64,000 nt of DNA from Cyprinodon diabolis. Its lineage: Eukaryota; Chordata; Actinopteri; Cyprinodontiformes; Cyprinodontidae. Numbering within the stretch: position 1 is the stretch's first letter; each line of letters begins with the position of its first letter. Of the stretch, positions 51,912-62,625 are shown one piece after another. The position numbers and the translations under genes are program-made. The stretch is taken from assembly GCA_030533445.1 (NCBI GenBank), contig CM060068.1, positions 47,956,453 through 48,020,452 of the forward strand. Direction: 5' to 3'. The notes below the pieces were generated by a model. That model had not been told where the DNA came from. It made no database searches and saw nothing but the letters and a program-made list of their open reading frames with translations.

Positions 51912-53055
51912 TTAGTGGTGACTGCGCCAACCAGACCTGGCGGCGAGCGTGAACCAGTGTGGAGAGTGTGCGTCCAAGTTCCCTCGTCATAAGAGCAAAG
52001 GCCTGCAGAGATGCATCAACCAGGCCTTGCGTGGCATGATCCAGTGGAACACATTCCAAGGAGGAAGACAGGGCCAGCATAAGATGGGAGAGAGAGTTCC
52101 CAATCCGGCCCATGCGGGCCCCAGAGTCATAGGCCTTGCAGAGAAGGTCGTCGGTAATACGGCACTGAGGACGCGGACAATGGGCATTGGGCCGCAAAGC
52201 CTCATCAGGCGGGATAATAAGAGAGGCAATGCCCGGTTCCACTGCTGGCATCTGCCCCAAGCCAACCTTGGGTGCCTCCTGCATAGCTGCCAGGACCCTG
52301 CCATCCGTTGTCAGACGTGAAAGCGCCTTGGTGTCTGACCAGCAAGCATGCAGTTCCCGCACATACTCCGCCGAGGGAGGAACCACAAAGGCAGTCTCTG
52401 ACCTACTGCGCCTAAAGAAGGCGCTGGAAGCCGTAGGCTGGCCCTGAGGAACACTAACTTGTAAACGGGCAAGAGCCGTTCGAATAGCGGATGTCACAGA
52501 CTCCCCCGTATCCTCCTGGGAGGCAATGGAGCCCGACCCAGAGGCCCCGGAGCCCAGCTCCGGAAGGTCCTCACAGAAATGGGTGCCAGAGGCCGCCACA
52601 GAAACAGCATCATCGTCATTGACTGATGTTTCATCCTGCTCGGGAGGGAGAGCCGCGCCGCGATCACCAGCAGTCTGAAAGGACTGGAGGAGGGCTTTCA
52701 TTTGGGCCAGCTGAGTAGTAAGATGATCCACTCTCGTGGACAACCTCCCTGCATCGGTCCGTCTGGCACGCTTTGTCGGTACCGAAGGTGCAGCCACAGT
52801 AGATCGTTTGCACACCGCTTTCTGCATCGGCAAATGAGCACGCGGCGAAGCGCCCGCCCAGTCGGTAGGCTGCTCCAGTGCAGCCAACCGATCCAGTCTG
52901 ACCGACCGGGGCATGACACGACAGTTGGGGCAAGCGTCATCTGACAGCGCCTCCCGGAGATGTTCCACACCGAGGCAGGAGAGACACAAGTCATGCCCGT
53001 CGTCGGGCTGAAGTGGAGCCAGACAGGTCGAGCAGCATAAATTATCCAGCATCAT
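51532..53055 (-). CDS. DIRS ORF1 (gag-like, 507 aa)
   Basis: The N-terminus carries a Cys cluster, CSTC (8-11), CLSC (24-27) and CPNC (42-45), with DDGHDLCLSCLG between. This is the zinc-binding signature of vertebrate DIRS ORF1 proteins. The rest is a Ser/Pro/Arg-rich, largely helical nucleic-acid-binding type sequence. The Met at 53055 is the first in the frame after the 5' UTR repeats; a second Met follows directly, and which is used cannot be told. The C-terminal part overlaps the RT ORF. Confidence 0.88.
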   Translation of the reverse strand: MMLDNLCCSTCLAPLQPDDGHDLCLSCLGVEHLREALSDDACPNCRVMPRSVRLDRLAALEQPTDWAGASPRAHLPMQKAVCKRSTVAAPSVPTKRARRTDAGRLSTRVDHLTTQLAQMKALLQSFQTAGDRGAALPPEQDETSVNDDDAVSVAASGTHFCEDLPELGSGASGSGSIASQEDTGESVTSAIRTALARLQVSVPQGQPTASSAFFRRSRSETAFVVPPSAEYVRELHACWSDTKALSRLTTDGRVLAAMQEAPKVGLGQMPAVEPGIASLIIPPDEALRPNAHCPRPQCRITDDLLCKAYDSGARMGRIGNSLSHLMLALSSSLECVPLDHATQGLVDASLQAFALMTRELGRTLSTLVHARRQVWLAQSPLSEPCRRTLRALPVVPGELFGSAALDALDRTAQASRTRQQLAGLHRRDRQPVSTWAAAGPSRGSSGPSPSSTEPQGLLPVRRSVQRPAPDRRNRARDQAGTRSFHPFRPAQSGRRPLGPSKGRGACR

Positions 53056-53095
53056 ACTGCTGAAAGGCGTGATTAGCCCGCCACCAACGACAAGT

Positions 53096-53700
53096 CAACA
53101 CGAGCAGAAAACGCTACTGGCGACTCCGTTGTAGGAAAACCCCCGTAGAGGTTCCAAACTCAGCGTGAGCAGAAACGCCACTAGCAAATCGATTATTAAC
53201 TAAAGATGAACTCAGCACGAGCAGAGACGCCACCGGTGAGTGTAGATAAACAAACTGAAAACAACTCAGCGCGAGCAGAAACGCCACTGGTGAGTGTAGA
53301 TAAACAAACTGAAAACAACTCAGCGCAAGCAGAAACGCCACTGGTGAGTGTAGATAAACAAACTGTAGAAGAACTCAACGCGAGCAGAGACGCTACAGGT
53401 GAGTTCAGGCAAACAAACTATAGAAGAATATAGAAGAACCCAAGGCGAGCAGAAACGCTACTGGTGGGTCTAGGCAAACAAACTATAGAAGAACCCAACG
53501 CGAGCAGAAACGCTACAGGTGAGTTCAGGCAAACAAACTATAGAAGAATATAGAAGAACCCAAGGCGAGCAGAGACGCTACCGGTGAGTTCAGGCAAACA
53601 AACTATAGAAGAACCCAACGCGAGCAGAAACGCTACTGGTGGGCTTAGGAAAACAAACTGAAAACAACTCAGCGCGAGCAGAAACGCTACCGTGAGTCAA
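53096..53700 (-). repeat. 54-bp tandem repeats in the DIRS 5' UTR
   Basis: About ten units contain CAGCGCGAGCAGAAACGC and TAGATAAACAAACTGAAAAC or the variant AGGCAAACAAACTATAGAAG. CTCAGC starts at 53211, 53265 and 53319, exactly 54 bp apart. Later units vary in length. Such an array in the leader may bear on transcription or packaging; that is speculation. Confidence 0.88.
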
Positions 53701-53937
53701 AAGAGCCACAAAATTAACGTGGCAAATCACTGCGAACAGTAAACTACTGCTGAGAAAAAAAACCGAAAACTTACCAGTCACCGCAGATCTGGTAAGGTGA
53801 AAGCAGCTTGTACAGCCCCTGGAGGGCGAGACTTACCCGCAGCTCCGACCAAGCCCGGTCACGGGGCTACCAGCAACAAGCAGCCAGGAAACTAGTGGTA
53901 TACACAGAAGCAACCAGCTTCACACGACCACACTCCT

Positions 53938-54063
53938 GTCACGTGGCACCCGGCAGGTCACAGCTGACTTTGTTGTCATTAGTACTCGACCTGCGCATGC
54001 GCAAGAATGATCATTCAGTGCTTGAAGCACCGCCTCTGGCGGTCAGTAGGGATGAAATAGAAC
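53938..54063 (-). repeat. DIRS right inverted terminal repeat (5' end)
   Basis: The reverse complement of the left repeat. The outer edge GTCAGTAGGGATGAAATAGAAC is the sequence present in complement in the internal region (48579-48602). Confidence 0.9.
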
Positions 54064-56640
54064 AATATTTTCTCTCAAGAGATGAAAAAAGATGTTGCAG
54101 ACATGTCTGATGCACCTAAGCAGTCAATATAAAACATTAGTTTATGTTGAGATATTGTAACAATGAATGATTCTGTCTGAGTCTTCATACTGAATGAGAA
54201 AACAGACGACTCTCTTAGCTGAAAAAATCTTTAACCTGAATTTTAGAGGCACGGTTTGTAAAGTTAAGCATTCAAGAATTAGAAGCATTTTTTTCAATTC
54301 TATTCAGTCTATTTCTATATACTAAATATTTATTTAACAAAGTAAGATTTATTACTGCTTATTTAACTTATTTCTCTCTTAAAACATGCTAAATAACCAT
54401 ATATATTTCTCATAATTTTTGACTGCTTAACTTTACAAAATGTTTTTCAGTTTCACCAGAGAAACCAATGCATTATAGAGATATGTACTTTTTATTATCT
54501 GTCCACTGCAGTGATGCACCAGAGGATTTATAGATGATGGCTGTCTGAGGGGATGAGGGGGACAAAATGGACAGAATGGTTGAATATGCACAACGTTTTT
54601 GTGACTGACTGTTAAAATGGCGGCTACCTTTCCCCTCCACACTCTCTGCCTCGCTCTGTGTTTGTCGTAACTCCTCCTGCTCGGCCTGCTGTCGGAACAC
54701 CTGCTCACCGTTTCATCATCCACTCCTCCACCAATCTAACCCAATCATCATGTCAATCTGACGCGACGCGCTCAGACTTGTCGCCTCCAGGATGGAGCAG
54801 AACGTAGCTCTGCAGGTAATAAATAAATCCGATCTTCTTTGTTGCTGCCTGCAGGTACCAATTCATGTGAAATTCTGTTGTACACGCTTAACAGCAGAGT
54901 TCAAAGGTCGCCTCAGACTCGACCTTTCTACCCCCACCATGGGGCAGGGAGGCAATGAGGACTGAGATAGAGGGTTAAAGTCAACCCCCCGTTCTAAGAA
55001 ACGCTGATGGATCATAGAAAGACAAAAGACAGGGACGTGTTTACAGTTTGAGGCCGCCACTGATAAAGGAGGCGGGTGGAGGGCAGCAGGTTCCAGAGGA
55101 AGGATTGATGGGTGGGGGGCAGGGGGTGGGGTGTCTGCAGATTTTCTATCAATCAAGTTCATAATTTCTGCTTCTTGTTTAGGAGTTTTTGAGCATTTAT
55201 TTTGCATCAAATTTTAATTTTGCAGTTTGCTCCACCAGGTTTGGTTTGAAGATGAATCAGGATCTTCTGTTGGTGCAGAAACCTCTGATGAAGCAGAAAG
55301 AACTTTCCTAAAGACAAACCAAACCAGAGCAGAGCCTGAAGTAGGAAAACTCTCCTATAACAACGAGCGCCCATTTGCACCAGAACATCTCTGATTATGC
55401 ACTCGTCTGGTTGCAGATTTTTGACATTTTTGCTTTTTTTTTTTTTTATTTAAACTGTATGAATGCATCATTTCTCTGGAGCTGTGTAGCCTAGAAAGTT
55501 TTCGGTTCGGTTACCTCTGTCGTGGTTTTGGTCGTTTTGCTGTAAGTTAAGGTGCAGAAAGGCAGATGGACGATGGAAGGAAACAAACAGACGGGGGCCA
55601 GGCTCCATCTGGGGTCTCCCTGCCCCTTTTTTAAAGCCTTCTTGGTTGGATGACTATCTTTTCCCACAAAAGGTGAAAAGTTATAAATAAATTCTGCTGA
55701 CGGATGCAGTCATGGGCTTTTCTGCTGGAGTTAACACATCCGTCATATGTGCATCCGTCTACTGACTCATCATCTGGAAATATGGGGTCTCATCGCTCCG
55801 TCATTGACTCACAGTTTGTCTGGGAACTGCTTCACATCACAGAGGCGTCCGTCGTGATTCACCATCATTATCAGGCTTTTCTATCCACAGAAACTATCCG
55901 CATTCCTTTAAACTTTCCCTCATTCGCTCCCCTTATATTTGCTGTAAAGGATGGAAAAATGTCCAAAGTTTATGAACACTTTTGAAACTGAGTTGTATAA
56001 CTAACACTGCCCCAGTTTTCCTCCAGAGGCCTTTTTCTCCTGGAACAAACGGCATCTGAAGCGTTGATGAAGCTCAGCAGACAGCTGGAAGCTCTGGCTG
56101 GAAGTCAGTGACCTGAAGTGTCCCCAGTGACATCACCGCTTCCTCTCTGCCAATCCTCCTCTTCTCATTCTTTAAATTGTTTTACATCTTCTCTTCTTAC
56201 TGCCTGCAAAAAAAAGCAAACCCAGTCTGTTCTGAACACTCGATCATCTATCTGCTGAGCATTTCCTCAATCCAGACATGGATTATCTGAGAATGGACAA
56301 AAATAAAATGATGGAGCCCATTTTAATCGAGTCAATAACGTTCTCCCCTTCCGTGTTCCTGAATCTCTTTTACTTGTTTCTTCATCTCGTCTTCAATGAA
56401 AGCAGGTGAGCTTCCTCAGATCTCATGTCCTGTGTTTAAGCGAACAGCAGAGTGTTAAAGCCTTTCCACAATTATTCCTTGATTAAAACTCCATCCTTTA
56501 TTTAACCACTTGGTTAAAATGTTTTATCTCTTTCAACCTTTTTCCTTATAATGAGTTAAAGGCCTGTATTCATTCTCTTTGTTCATTGTGTCAACAATGG
56601 GGATGATGTTGCTTGAGGACAGAGATGAGTTCTTGTTGAT
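54064..56640. other. Intergenic; no host gene recognised
   Basis: A poly-T run lies at 55435-55447. A small fragment of the L2 tail (TTCTATTCAGTCTATTTCTATA) lies at 54297-54318. Short ORFs have no domains. Confidence 0.45.
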
Positions 56641-57229
56641 TTAATAAAACTGAAGCAGACATCCAAAAATCCAAAATACAAAGAACAAAAAAATAGAAAA
56701 CATCAGGGGAGACTCACATGGAGAGCCAGAGATGAGGAAGCAACTAAAAACAACAAGAACCAGCACTGAGTGACTGCAGAGGTGGAGTATATAAGGGGAA
56801 CAGGACAAAGGATGGACTAATGAGCTGAATATGGAGCAGGTGTGAGTGGAACTAACTAGAAGGAAGCCAAAGGAAACAAGCACAAGGGGGCAGCAGAGAG
56901 TAACTAAAGACTGATTTAATATAATGGGAAAATAAACCAAGGATCAACAAAACAGAATAACTGAAAACTAAAAACTCAGAGACCCAGAGGGGGAGAACAA
57001 TGATACATTGTTGGCTCCTTCCTTTCTGCTCAGAACAAAACACTATTTTTTTAATAAAACAACGTGGATGCACATTCACACATAATATAACATCCAATAA
57101 TCCCAGGACCGAAGACCCGGCGGCACCGGTGGTTGGTCCCGGGATTATCGGAACCCAATAAGTGAACCTAAAATCCAGATGAGGGGGAGGGGAGCAGTGA
57201 CACCACCAGATCAACCCATGTCGTTCCTG
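56641..57229. repeat. Probable dispersed repeat, A-rich on + strand
   Basis: Runs such as AAAATACAAAGAACAAAAAAATAG and CAAAACAGAATAACTGAAAA, with AAGGGGGCAGCAGAGAGTAACT, resemble non-autonomous retroelement sequence. I cannot name the family, and the limits are uncertain. Confidence 0.3.
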
Positions 57230-58520
57230 CTTTAGGCCCGGCCCCCCACCCGCACCTGGACCAGACCGTCCCCAGCAAAAGCCCCCCCAGGTTCAGGGCC
57301 CACATGTCCTGCTCAGGGCACCCAACCAAACCCCCCACACCAATTCACCCAGCCACTACATGCCCCTCCCTCCAACCTTCTTTGGGGAAAGCAGAAGCGA
57401 CAGCCCCGCCACTGGCAGGCCCCGCAGCCGCCCCCGCCAAGACCACAGACCAGGCGGCTCGCTCTTCCTCCAGGCCCCAGACTCCGGGTGGCAGCCGGAG
57501 AACAGGGGTGTGAGAAAACCCCGATCCTTCCTGTGCCAGCTGGAATGTAGTGTTGTTGCGTGTTGCCCCCCCCAATCGACAACCCAGAATGCGTAATGTC
57601 TAACTGAGAGAGGGGGTGGGGGAGCCAACCATTATGAGGCCAACGAAATAAAATGCCTAAAATGGGGTTGGGGGACGTCATCAGAAGGTGGGGCCCTCCA
57701 GTAACGACCCCCTCCCCAAGAACCTACATGTGTGGCAGTGTGATGGAGCAGGCATAGGGAGGATTCCAGGGATGGGGAGCAAAGGACTGGGGTGCTTACT
57801 GCCCTCCCAGGGAGCCAGCACCCCCGCTGACTCCAATAGGCACCCCGGTCCCCCGAGAGCCCCACCGGAGAGGGGGGCCCCACCAGTCTCACCACCATAG
57901 CCCGGCCAGGGACCGGCGGCAGGGCCCACAAGCCAGCCGGCTACCAGCGCCGACCCCCCCCATCCTGTCAAAAAAAAGAGAGAGAACCCTGGCCGGCCAG
58001 ACCGCACGCACCATGCAGAACCCTGGACGAAGCCCGCACCAGGGGACAGCACGGACCGGGACCGAGACAGGGAGCCAGAACCTGCCCTTCTAACATCCAT
58101 ATCCCAACCCCCCTGAAGGGGTAAGCATCTGCCATAAGGTGTTAATGTCCGTGCCCCCCCAGCACACCAGAAGCCCCGGCAGGGCTGGACAGCCGGGCGT
58201 ACACCGGCCCAGACCCCAAGCAGGATTCCCCACAAAACCTGAACCCCCGTCACCCTGTTGGGGCCCCCGCCCGAGGGAAATGCGCCCCAGATCCCCGAAC
58301 CCACCCCGGACCCACCCAGTGGCAGCATAGCTACCAGGCCAGTGACCTACGTCCGCCACCACAGAACCCCCCCAGAGCACTGCAAGCGGTCGCTGTAGGA
58401 CGCCCCGATGGGAATAACAGAACCGGGGCCAGACCCGCCAGGCACCCCACTCCGAGCGCCCCCCAGAGCGCCCTAGGAGCCAAGGACCCCCGAACCAGCC
58501 CCAGCGCCGCGTTGGACGCG
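57230..58520. repeat. C-rich (G-poor) tract on + strand, unidentified repeat
   Basis: The + strand is dominated by C runs (many CCCCCC) over about 1.3 kb, unlike everything around it. Long ORFs appear on both strands (215 codons at 58328-57681 on -) because the composition lacks stops. They are Gly/Trp/Pro rich with no domain. The abrupt composition change at both sides suggests an inserted repeat, possibly one with the 11-bp array that abuts it. Confidence 0.5.
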
Positions 58521-58522
58521 CC

Positions 58523-58618
58523 GCTGGTCCTTGACTGGTCCTTGGCTGGTCCTTGACTGGTCCTTGGCTGGTCCTTGACTGGTCCTTGACTGGTCCTTGG
58601 CTGGTCCTTGACTGGTCC
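58523..58618 (-). repeat. Short inverted array of the 11-bp minisatellite (8.7 units)
   Basis: TTGACTGGTCC and TTGGCTGGTCC alternate. The reverse complement, GGACCAGTCAA/GGACCAGCCAA, is the unit of the 2.9-kb array at 42281-45213. Confidence 0.95.
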
Positions 58619-58625
58619 CCAACAA

Positions 58626-58945
58626 TTCCTTTTTAAACATTAATCTTTGTCATAAAATATTCTTTCTGTCATGATTTGTGGACATTAAGATCTACAGAGA
58701 AGCATCAACTCCTGGTCAGACCCTGTAATTCAATGAAAGGGTGGAGTCAGAGTAAAAAAATAAGTAAGAGGGGGGCACTGCAGAGTCGGATAAAAATAAT
58801 ATGCACCCCCAGGAGAAGGCCAGTGGCTGGAAGTTGGAGTGGATTTTCCTGGGAGTTGCAGGGAAGTGAGCTACCATGCGGCGGGCGTTTGACGGGGAAG
58901 GGCCATTTTGAATAACTGCTTCTGTACCGACCTTATCCTATCAGC
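58626..58945 (+). repeat. Flank of minisatellite family, copy B
   Basis: 58670-58693 is the complement of 42247-42270 with one mismatch. 58688-58945 is the complement of 41520-41714. The order flank-array matches copy A in inverted orientation, without the LINE insertion found there. The short ORF at 58676 is not a gene. Confidence 0.8.
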
Positions 58946-60340
58946 TGGTCTAAGCGATGGTCCAGGCCAACCAGAGACTGAAGAGAAGAGCCTTTCATCC
59001 AGGACCCCCGCAGCAGAAACAGCTGATCAGTCACAACAGGTAAATGTTCCTACATCAGAACTTATTCAATAGATTTGTCTCCATCCAATCTTTAGTGCAT
59101 TTATTGAAAAGCCAAAAACCACCTCGATGGAGTGCTTTAGTTTCTTTTATTTCTTCAAACCATAGGAAGCTTATTCAAATGTTTCTGTTTCCATCAAGCT
59201 CTTCTAATACGACACTTCAAAATACAGATAACAAAGATTGATGGAAACACGTTTTCTGTTTAATGAGGAGAAATGTTGATCTTTTGATGACCTGACCCTG
59301 ACATTATATCACCAAACAAGTAGGAAATGTCTGCATTTTCTTCCTACACGCCTCTGTCCACATGTCGTTAGAGTCTCCATCTTTAGAAAGTGGGAGGAAA
59401 GGGGAAGAAGAGTGAAACAAACTCAAACCAAACCTCAGAAGGTCTGGGTCACCGTACACATGAAAGATGTCTGAAGGCCTCGTTCTCTAAGAGCCTGAAA
59501 CATCTGGACAGCGGTGATGACAGCGGAAAGTAGAGAGCTGAACCTGACGTCGGCTTTGCTGGCTTCTGTGTGTCTGTGATGTGGACGCACATCTGTGCAT
59601 CCCTGCCCAGCCTATCCTTAGAACCACCACAGCAGATGTTGGGAGGGGGGGGGGTCTCCCATGTGAGTTCATCTGAAAGCAGAGAAGTACGGCTCATTTT
59701 GTAGTTTTGTGTTTCCACTTTTAGATGTGCGTATGAGAGGACTTCCTTATCTCCGCGCTGTTCTTGCACCAGGTGCGTTCTGTTTACCGCCTCCTCAGCT
59801 TTCCCACACCTCCACCCAAGCATGTCTGTTGGTTGTACTTTTCAGGGCCAACGCCTGATAGGGCACCGTCCCGTTCCCTCGGGGGGGATCATGTGTTGTG
59901 TCAACAGTCTCGCTCATATCAGTGCCAGCTGTCCTCTAACAACCATGCTGATGGTGCAGAGCAGCACCGATCTTCAGTCCACTGGACCAAAGAAACAACT
60001 GGTGACTCTGTGCCAGCTTCCTGTCATCCCATTAATCTGGGCTGGCATGAAGCGATAGTGGATAAAACCTGCAGACCGTGACCGGTAGCCATAACAGGGG
60101 GGGGGGGCATTTGGTTAACTGTGAGCCTCACCTTCACGTACTGGGAAACATACATAGATCAATCAATCAATCCATCAATTAATTTCTTTATTGTCAACTA
60201 CAATTAACATTGTAATCGAGATTTAAATGGCATCTTTAGATGTTTAAGGTCTTGACTACAATCTAAAACCACCAGCCTGACATTTAAAACCTTAAAAAAG
60301 ATGAAAGTTATATATTTTAGGGGAGGAATAGAATAGAAGA
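58946..60340. other. Intergenic, no gene recognised
   Basis: G runs occur near 59643-59653 and 60099-60108. The ORFs at 59449-60081 lack recognisable domains. Confidence 0.45.
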
Positions 60341-60635
60341 CACTGCAAAAATTTTGAATCTACATAATTCATTTTTTTTCTTAAAATAAGTGTATTTTTT
60401 TCTTGAATAGAGGAGGAAAGTCAGACATTTTGCCAATGGAACAAGACAATTCACATTTAAAAAAAGAAAAAAATGATCACATTGTCTTATTTCAAGTGCA
60501 TATTATCTAAATATCTTATTTTAGGAGTGAAAATAATCATCCCATTGGCAAACAATTTAATTTACCTCACAAATTAAGACTAAATACACTTAACTTGATA
60601 AAATTTTACTCATTTCTAGACCACTTTTTTCAGTG
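60341..60635 (-). mobile_element. Palindromic MITE, copy n
   Basis: Runs from CACTGCAAAAATTTTGAATC to TTTTTTCAGTG. Flanks TAGAAGA and TAGAATA are similar and may be a target duplication. Outside the gene, it shows that the family is not confined to VWA8 introns. Confidence 0.8.
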
Positions 60636-61138
60636 TAGAATAGAAATGAAAATCTCTTCATTGTCCCATAATGGGGAAAATGTGGTTTTCTAGCAGTGGC
60701 GCCTCCAGAAATGTTTCATTGGGGGGCCACTAAAAATCTTGGGGTGGCCATTGAAAAAAATAGCCATAATTTAAGAGTTTGAATCTACTATGGTGGTAAA
60801 CCTTCCTATCAAGGTATATATATAGTGTGTTTTTTTGTGTGTGATTGTTACGTCGCTGGCTGTGCACAATGGGATGAAATGCTAAACTGATGATAACAGT
60901 AGCATCGGTGTGTCGGAACACACCAAATGTGGACCTTAAAAGTGTTTAAAAGTAACAGAATAAGTGGCAGGGTTAAAAAAAAATAAACAACTAAAATAAT
61001 GTACTGTACAGTGTTTTAAGTAAATACTGTGCATCTTATTACCTGAGAAAACAATGTTTAAAATGAAGTTTCATCAGTTGTGTTTGATTTCTGTGGTCTT
61101 AACTTTGACTAGACCGCGACAGACCAGCTGTGGCAATA
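60636..61138. mobile_element. Possible hAT left end and unannotated sequence
   Basis: CAGTGGCGCCTCCAGAAATG at 60695 with GGGGTGGCCATT just inside resembles a fish hAT terminus. No right end was found. Confidence 0.3.
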
Positions 61139-61140
61139 TA

Positions 61141-62623
61141 CAGTGGGGGAAATAAGTATTTGACCCCTTGCTGATTTTGCAGGTTTGCCCACTAACAAAG
61201 AATGCAACAATCGATAATTTCAATCATATGTACATTCTAACAGTGAGAGACAGAATCCCAAAGAAAATTCCAGAAAATCACATCATATGAATTTATAAAA
61301 ATTGATAACCATCTGATGAGGAAAAACAAGTATTTGACCCCCTGGACAAACAGCATGTTAATATTTTGTAGAAAGGCCATTATTGGCCAGCACCGATGTC
61401 AAACGGTTTTATAGTTGGTGAAAAAGGTTTGTGCACATTTCGGCAGGGATTTTGACCCACTCCTCCCTGCAGACAGCCTCCAAATCATTCAGGTTGCCAG
61501 GTCGTCGCCTGGCAACTCGAGTTTTAAGCTCCCTCCAAAGATTTTCAATTGGATTCAGGTGTGGAGACTGGCTTGGCCGCTCCAGACCCTTGATGTGCTT
61601 CTTCTTCAGCCACTCTGTTGTTGCCATGGCGATGTGCGTAGGGTCGTTGTGGTGCTGAAACACCATCCTCCACCCATCTTCAGCTCTCTCACTGAGGGAA
61701 GGAGATCTTGGTCCAGAATTCCACCATACATGGCCCCGTCCATCCTCCCCTCAATACCATGGAGTCGTCCCGTCCCCTTGGCTGCAAAGCACCCCATAGC
61801 ATGATGTTGCCACCACCATGCTTGACGGTGGGGATGGTGTTCTTTGGGTTGTACTAGGTGTTCTTTGCCCTCCAAACACGGCAAGTTGAGTTGAGGCCAA
61901 AAAGTTCTATTGTGTTCTCATCTGACCACATCACCTTCTTCCAGGCCTCTCCTGAGTCATCCAGGTGGTAAATGGCGAGCTTCATGCGGGCCTCTACATG
62001 TTTCTTCTTGAGCAGGGGGACCTTGCGTGCGCTGCAGGATTTCAATCCATGACGGCGTAGTGTGTTACCAACCGTTTCTTTTGTAACTGTGGTCCCAGCT
62101 GCCTTCAGTTGATCCAGCAGTTCCCCCCTTGTGGTTTTGGGATGATTCCTCACCATTGGCATGATCAGGGACACCCCACCAGGCCAGATCTTGTGTGGAG
62201 GCCCAGACCGGGGGAGGTTGGCGGTGGTGGTGGTGTGGTGCTTCTTCTATTTCCTGATAACTGCACCGACAGTTGATCTTTTCTCTCCAAGTTGCTTTCC
62301 TATTCTCTTGTAGCCCATCCCAGTCTTGTGCAGATCAACAATCTTGTCCCAGATGTCCATAGAAAGCTCTTCGGTCTTGCCCATGGTGGTGATGTTGGAT
62401 GCTGGTTGTTTGGGTGTTGACAGGTGTCTTTTATACAGGTAACGAGGTGAGGCAGGTGTATTTGATGTAGATAATTGGTTGGGTGAATTTCTGGAATTTT
62501 CTTTGGGATTCTGCCTCTCACTGTTAGAATGTGCATATGATTAAAATTGTAGATCGTTGCATTCTTTGTAAGTGGGCAAACCTGCAAAATCAGCAAGGGG
62601 TCAAATTCTCATTTCCCCAACTG
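61141..62623 (-). mobile_element. Tc1-type transposon, near full length (1,483 bp)
   Basis: The inverted termini are CAGTGGGGGAAATAAGTATT and GTCAAATTCTCATTTCCCCAACTG, each backed by GGTTTGCCCAC / GTGGGCAAACC about 45-55 bp in. TA target duplications are at 61139-61140 and 62624-62625. The transposase gene lies on the - strand. Confidence 0.95.
61409..62384 (-). pseudogene. Tc1 transposase pseudogene
   Basis: The start Met at 62384 is followed by an HTH region ([20 protein letters not shown]). Codon 46 is TAG (62249-62247), where a Trp is usual. The frame continues to [12 protein letters not shown], which holds the first catalytic Asp, then stops near 61854. A second frame (from about 61884) carries [17 protein letters not shown] third (61666-61409) carries QHHNDPTH with the second Asp and [15 protein letters not shown] with the Glu. 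So the DDE triad is present but split by one nonsense mutation and two frameshifts. The copy is dead, though its ends could be mobilised in trans. Confidence 0.93.
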
Positions 62624-62625
62624 TA

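Larger units (their letters stand above)
48302..54063 (-). mobile_element. Full-length DIRS-type tyrosine-recombinase retrotransposon (about 5.76 kb)
   Basis: The order on the - strand is: right inverted terminal repeat (53938-54063), 5' UTR with 54-bp tandem repeats, gag ORF (53055-51532), overlapping RT-RNase H-YR ORF (51911-48693), internal complementary region (48544-48632), then left inverted terminal repeat (about 48338-48467 plus the outer extension 48302-48337). The internal region consists of the complement of the left outer edge joined to the complement of the right outer edge. That is the diagnostic DIRS arrangement, used to template a circular intermediate. No target duplication is seen, as expected for YR integration. 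GC content and codon use are clearly higher than in the AT-rich flanks. Confidence 0.95.

Noticed and set aside
54791..54815. Mini-exon look-alike (CCTCCAG, ATGGAGCAGAACGTAGCTCTGCAG, GTAATA)
   Set aside because: Good splice-like edges, but only eight codons and no continuing exon that I can find. Chance is likely.
57681..58328. 215-codon - strand ORF as a host protein
   Set aside because: Gly/Trp/Pro-rich translation of a C-rich repeat, with several frames open and no domain. I have only a vague impression that similar predicted proteins occur in fish, which would fit a repeat.
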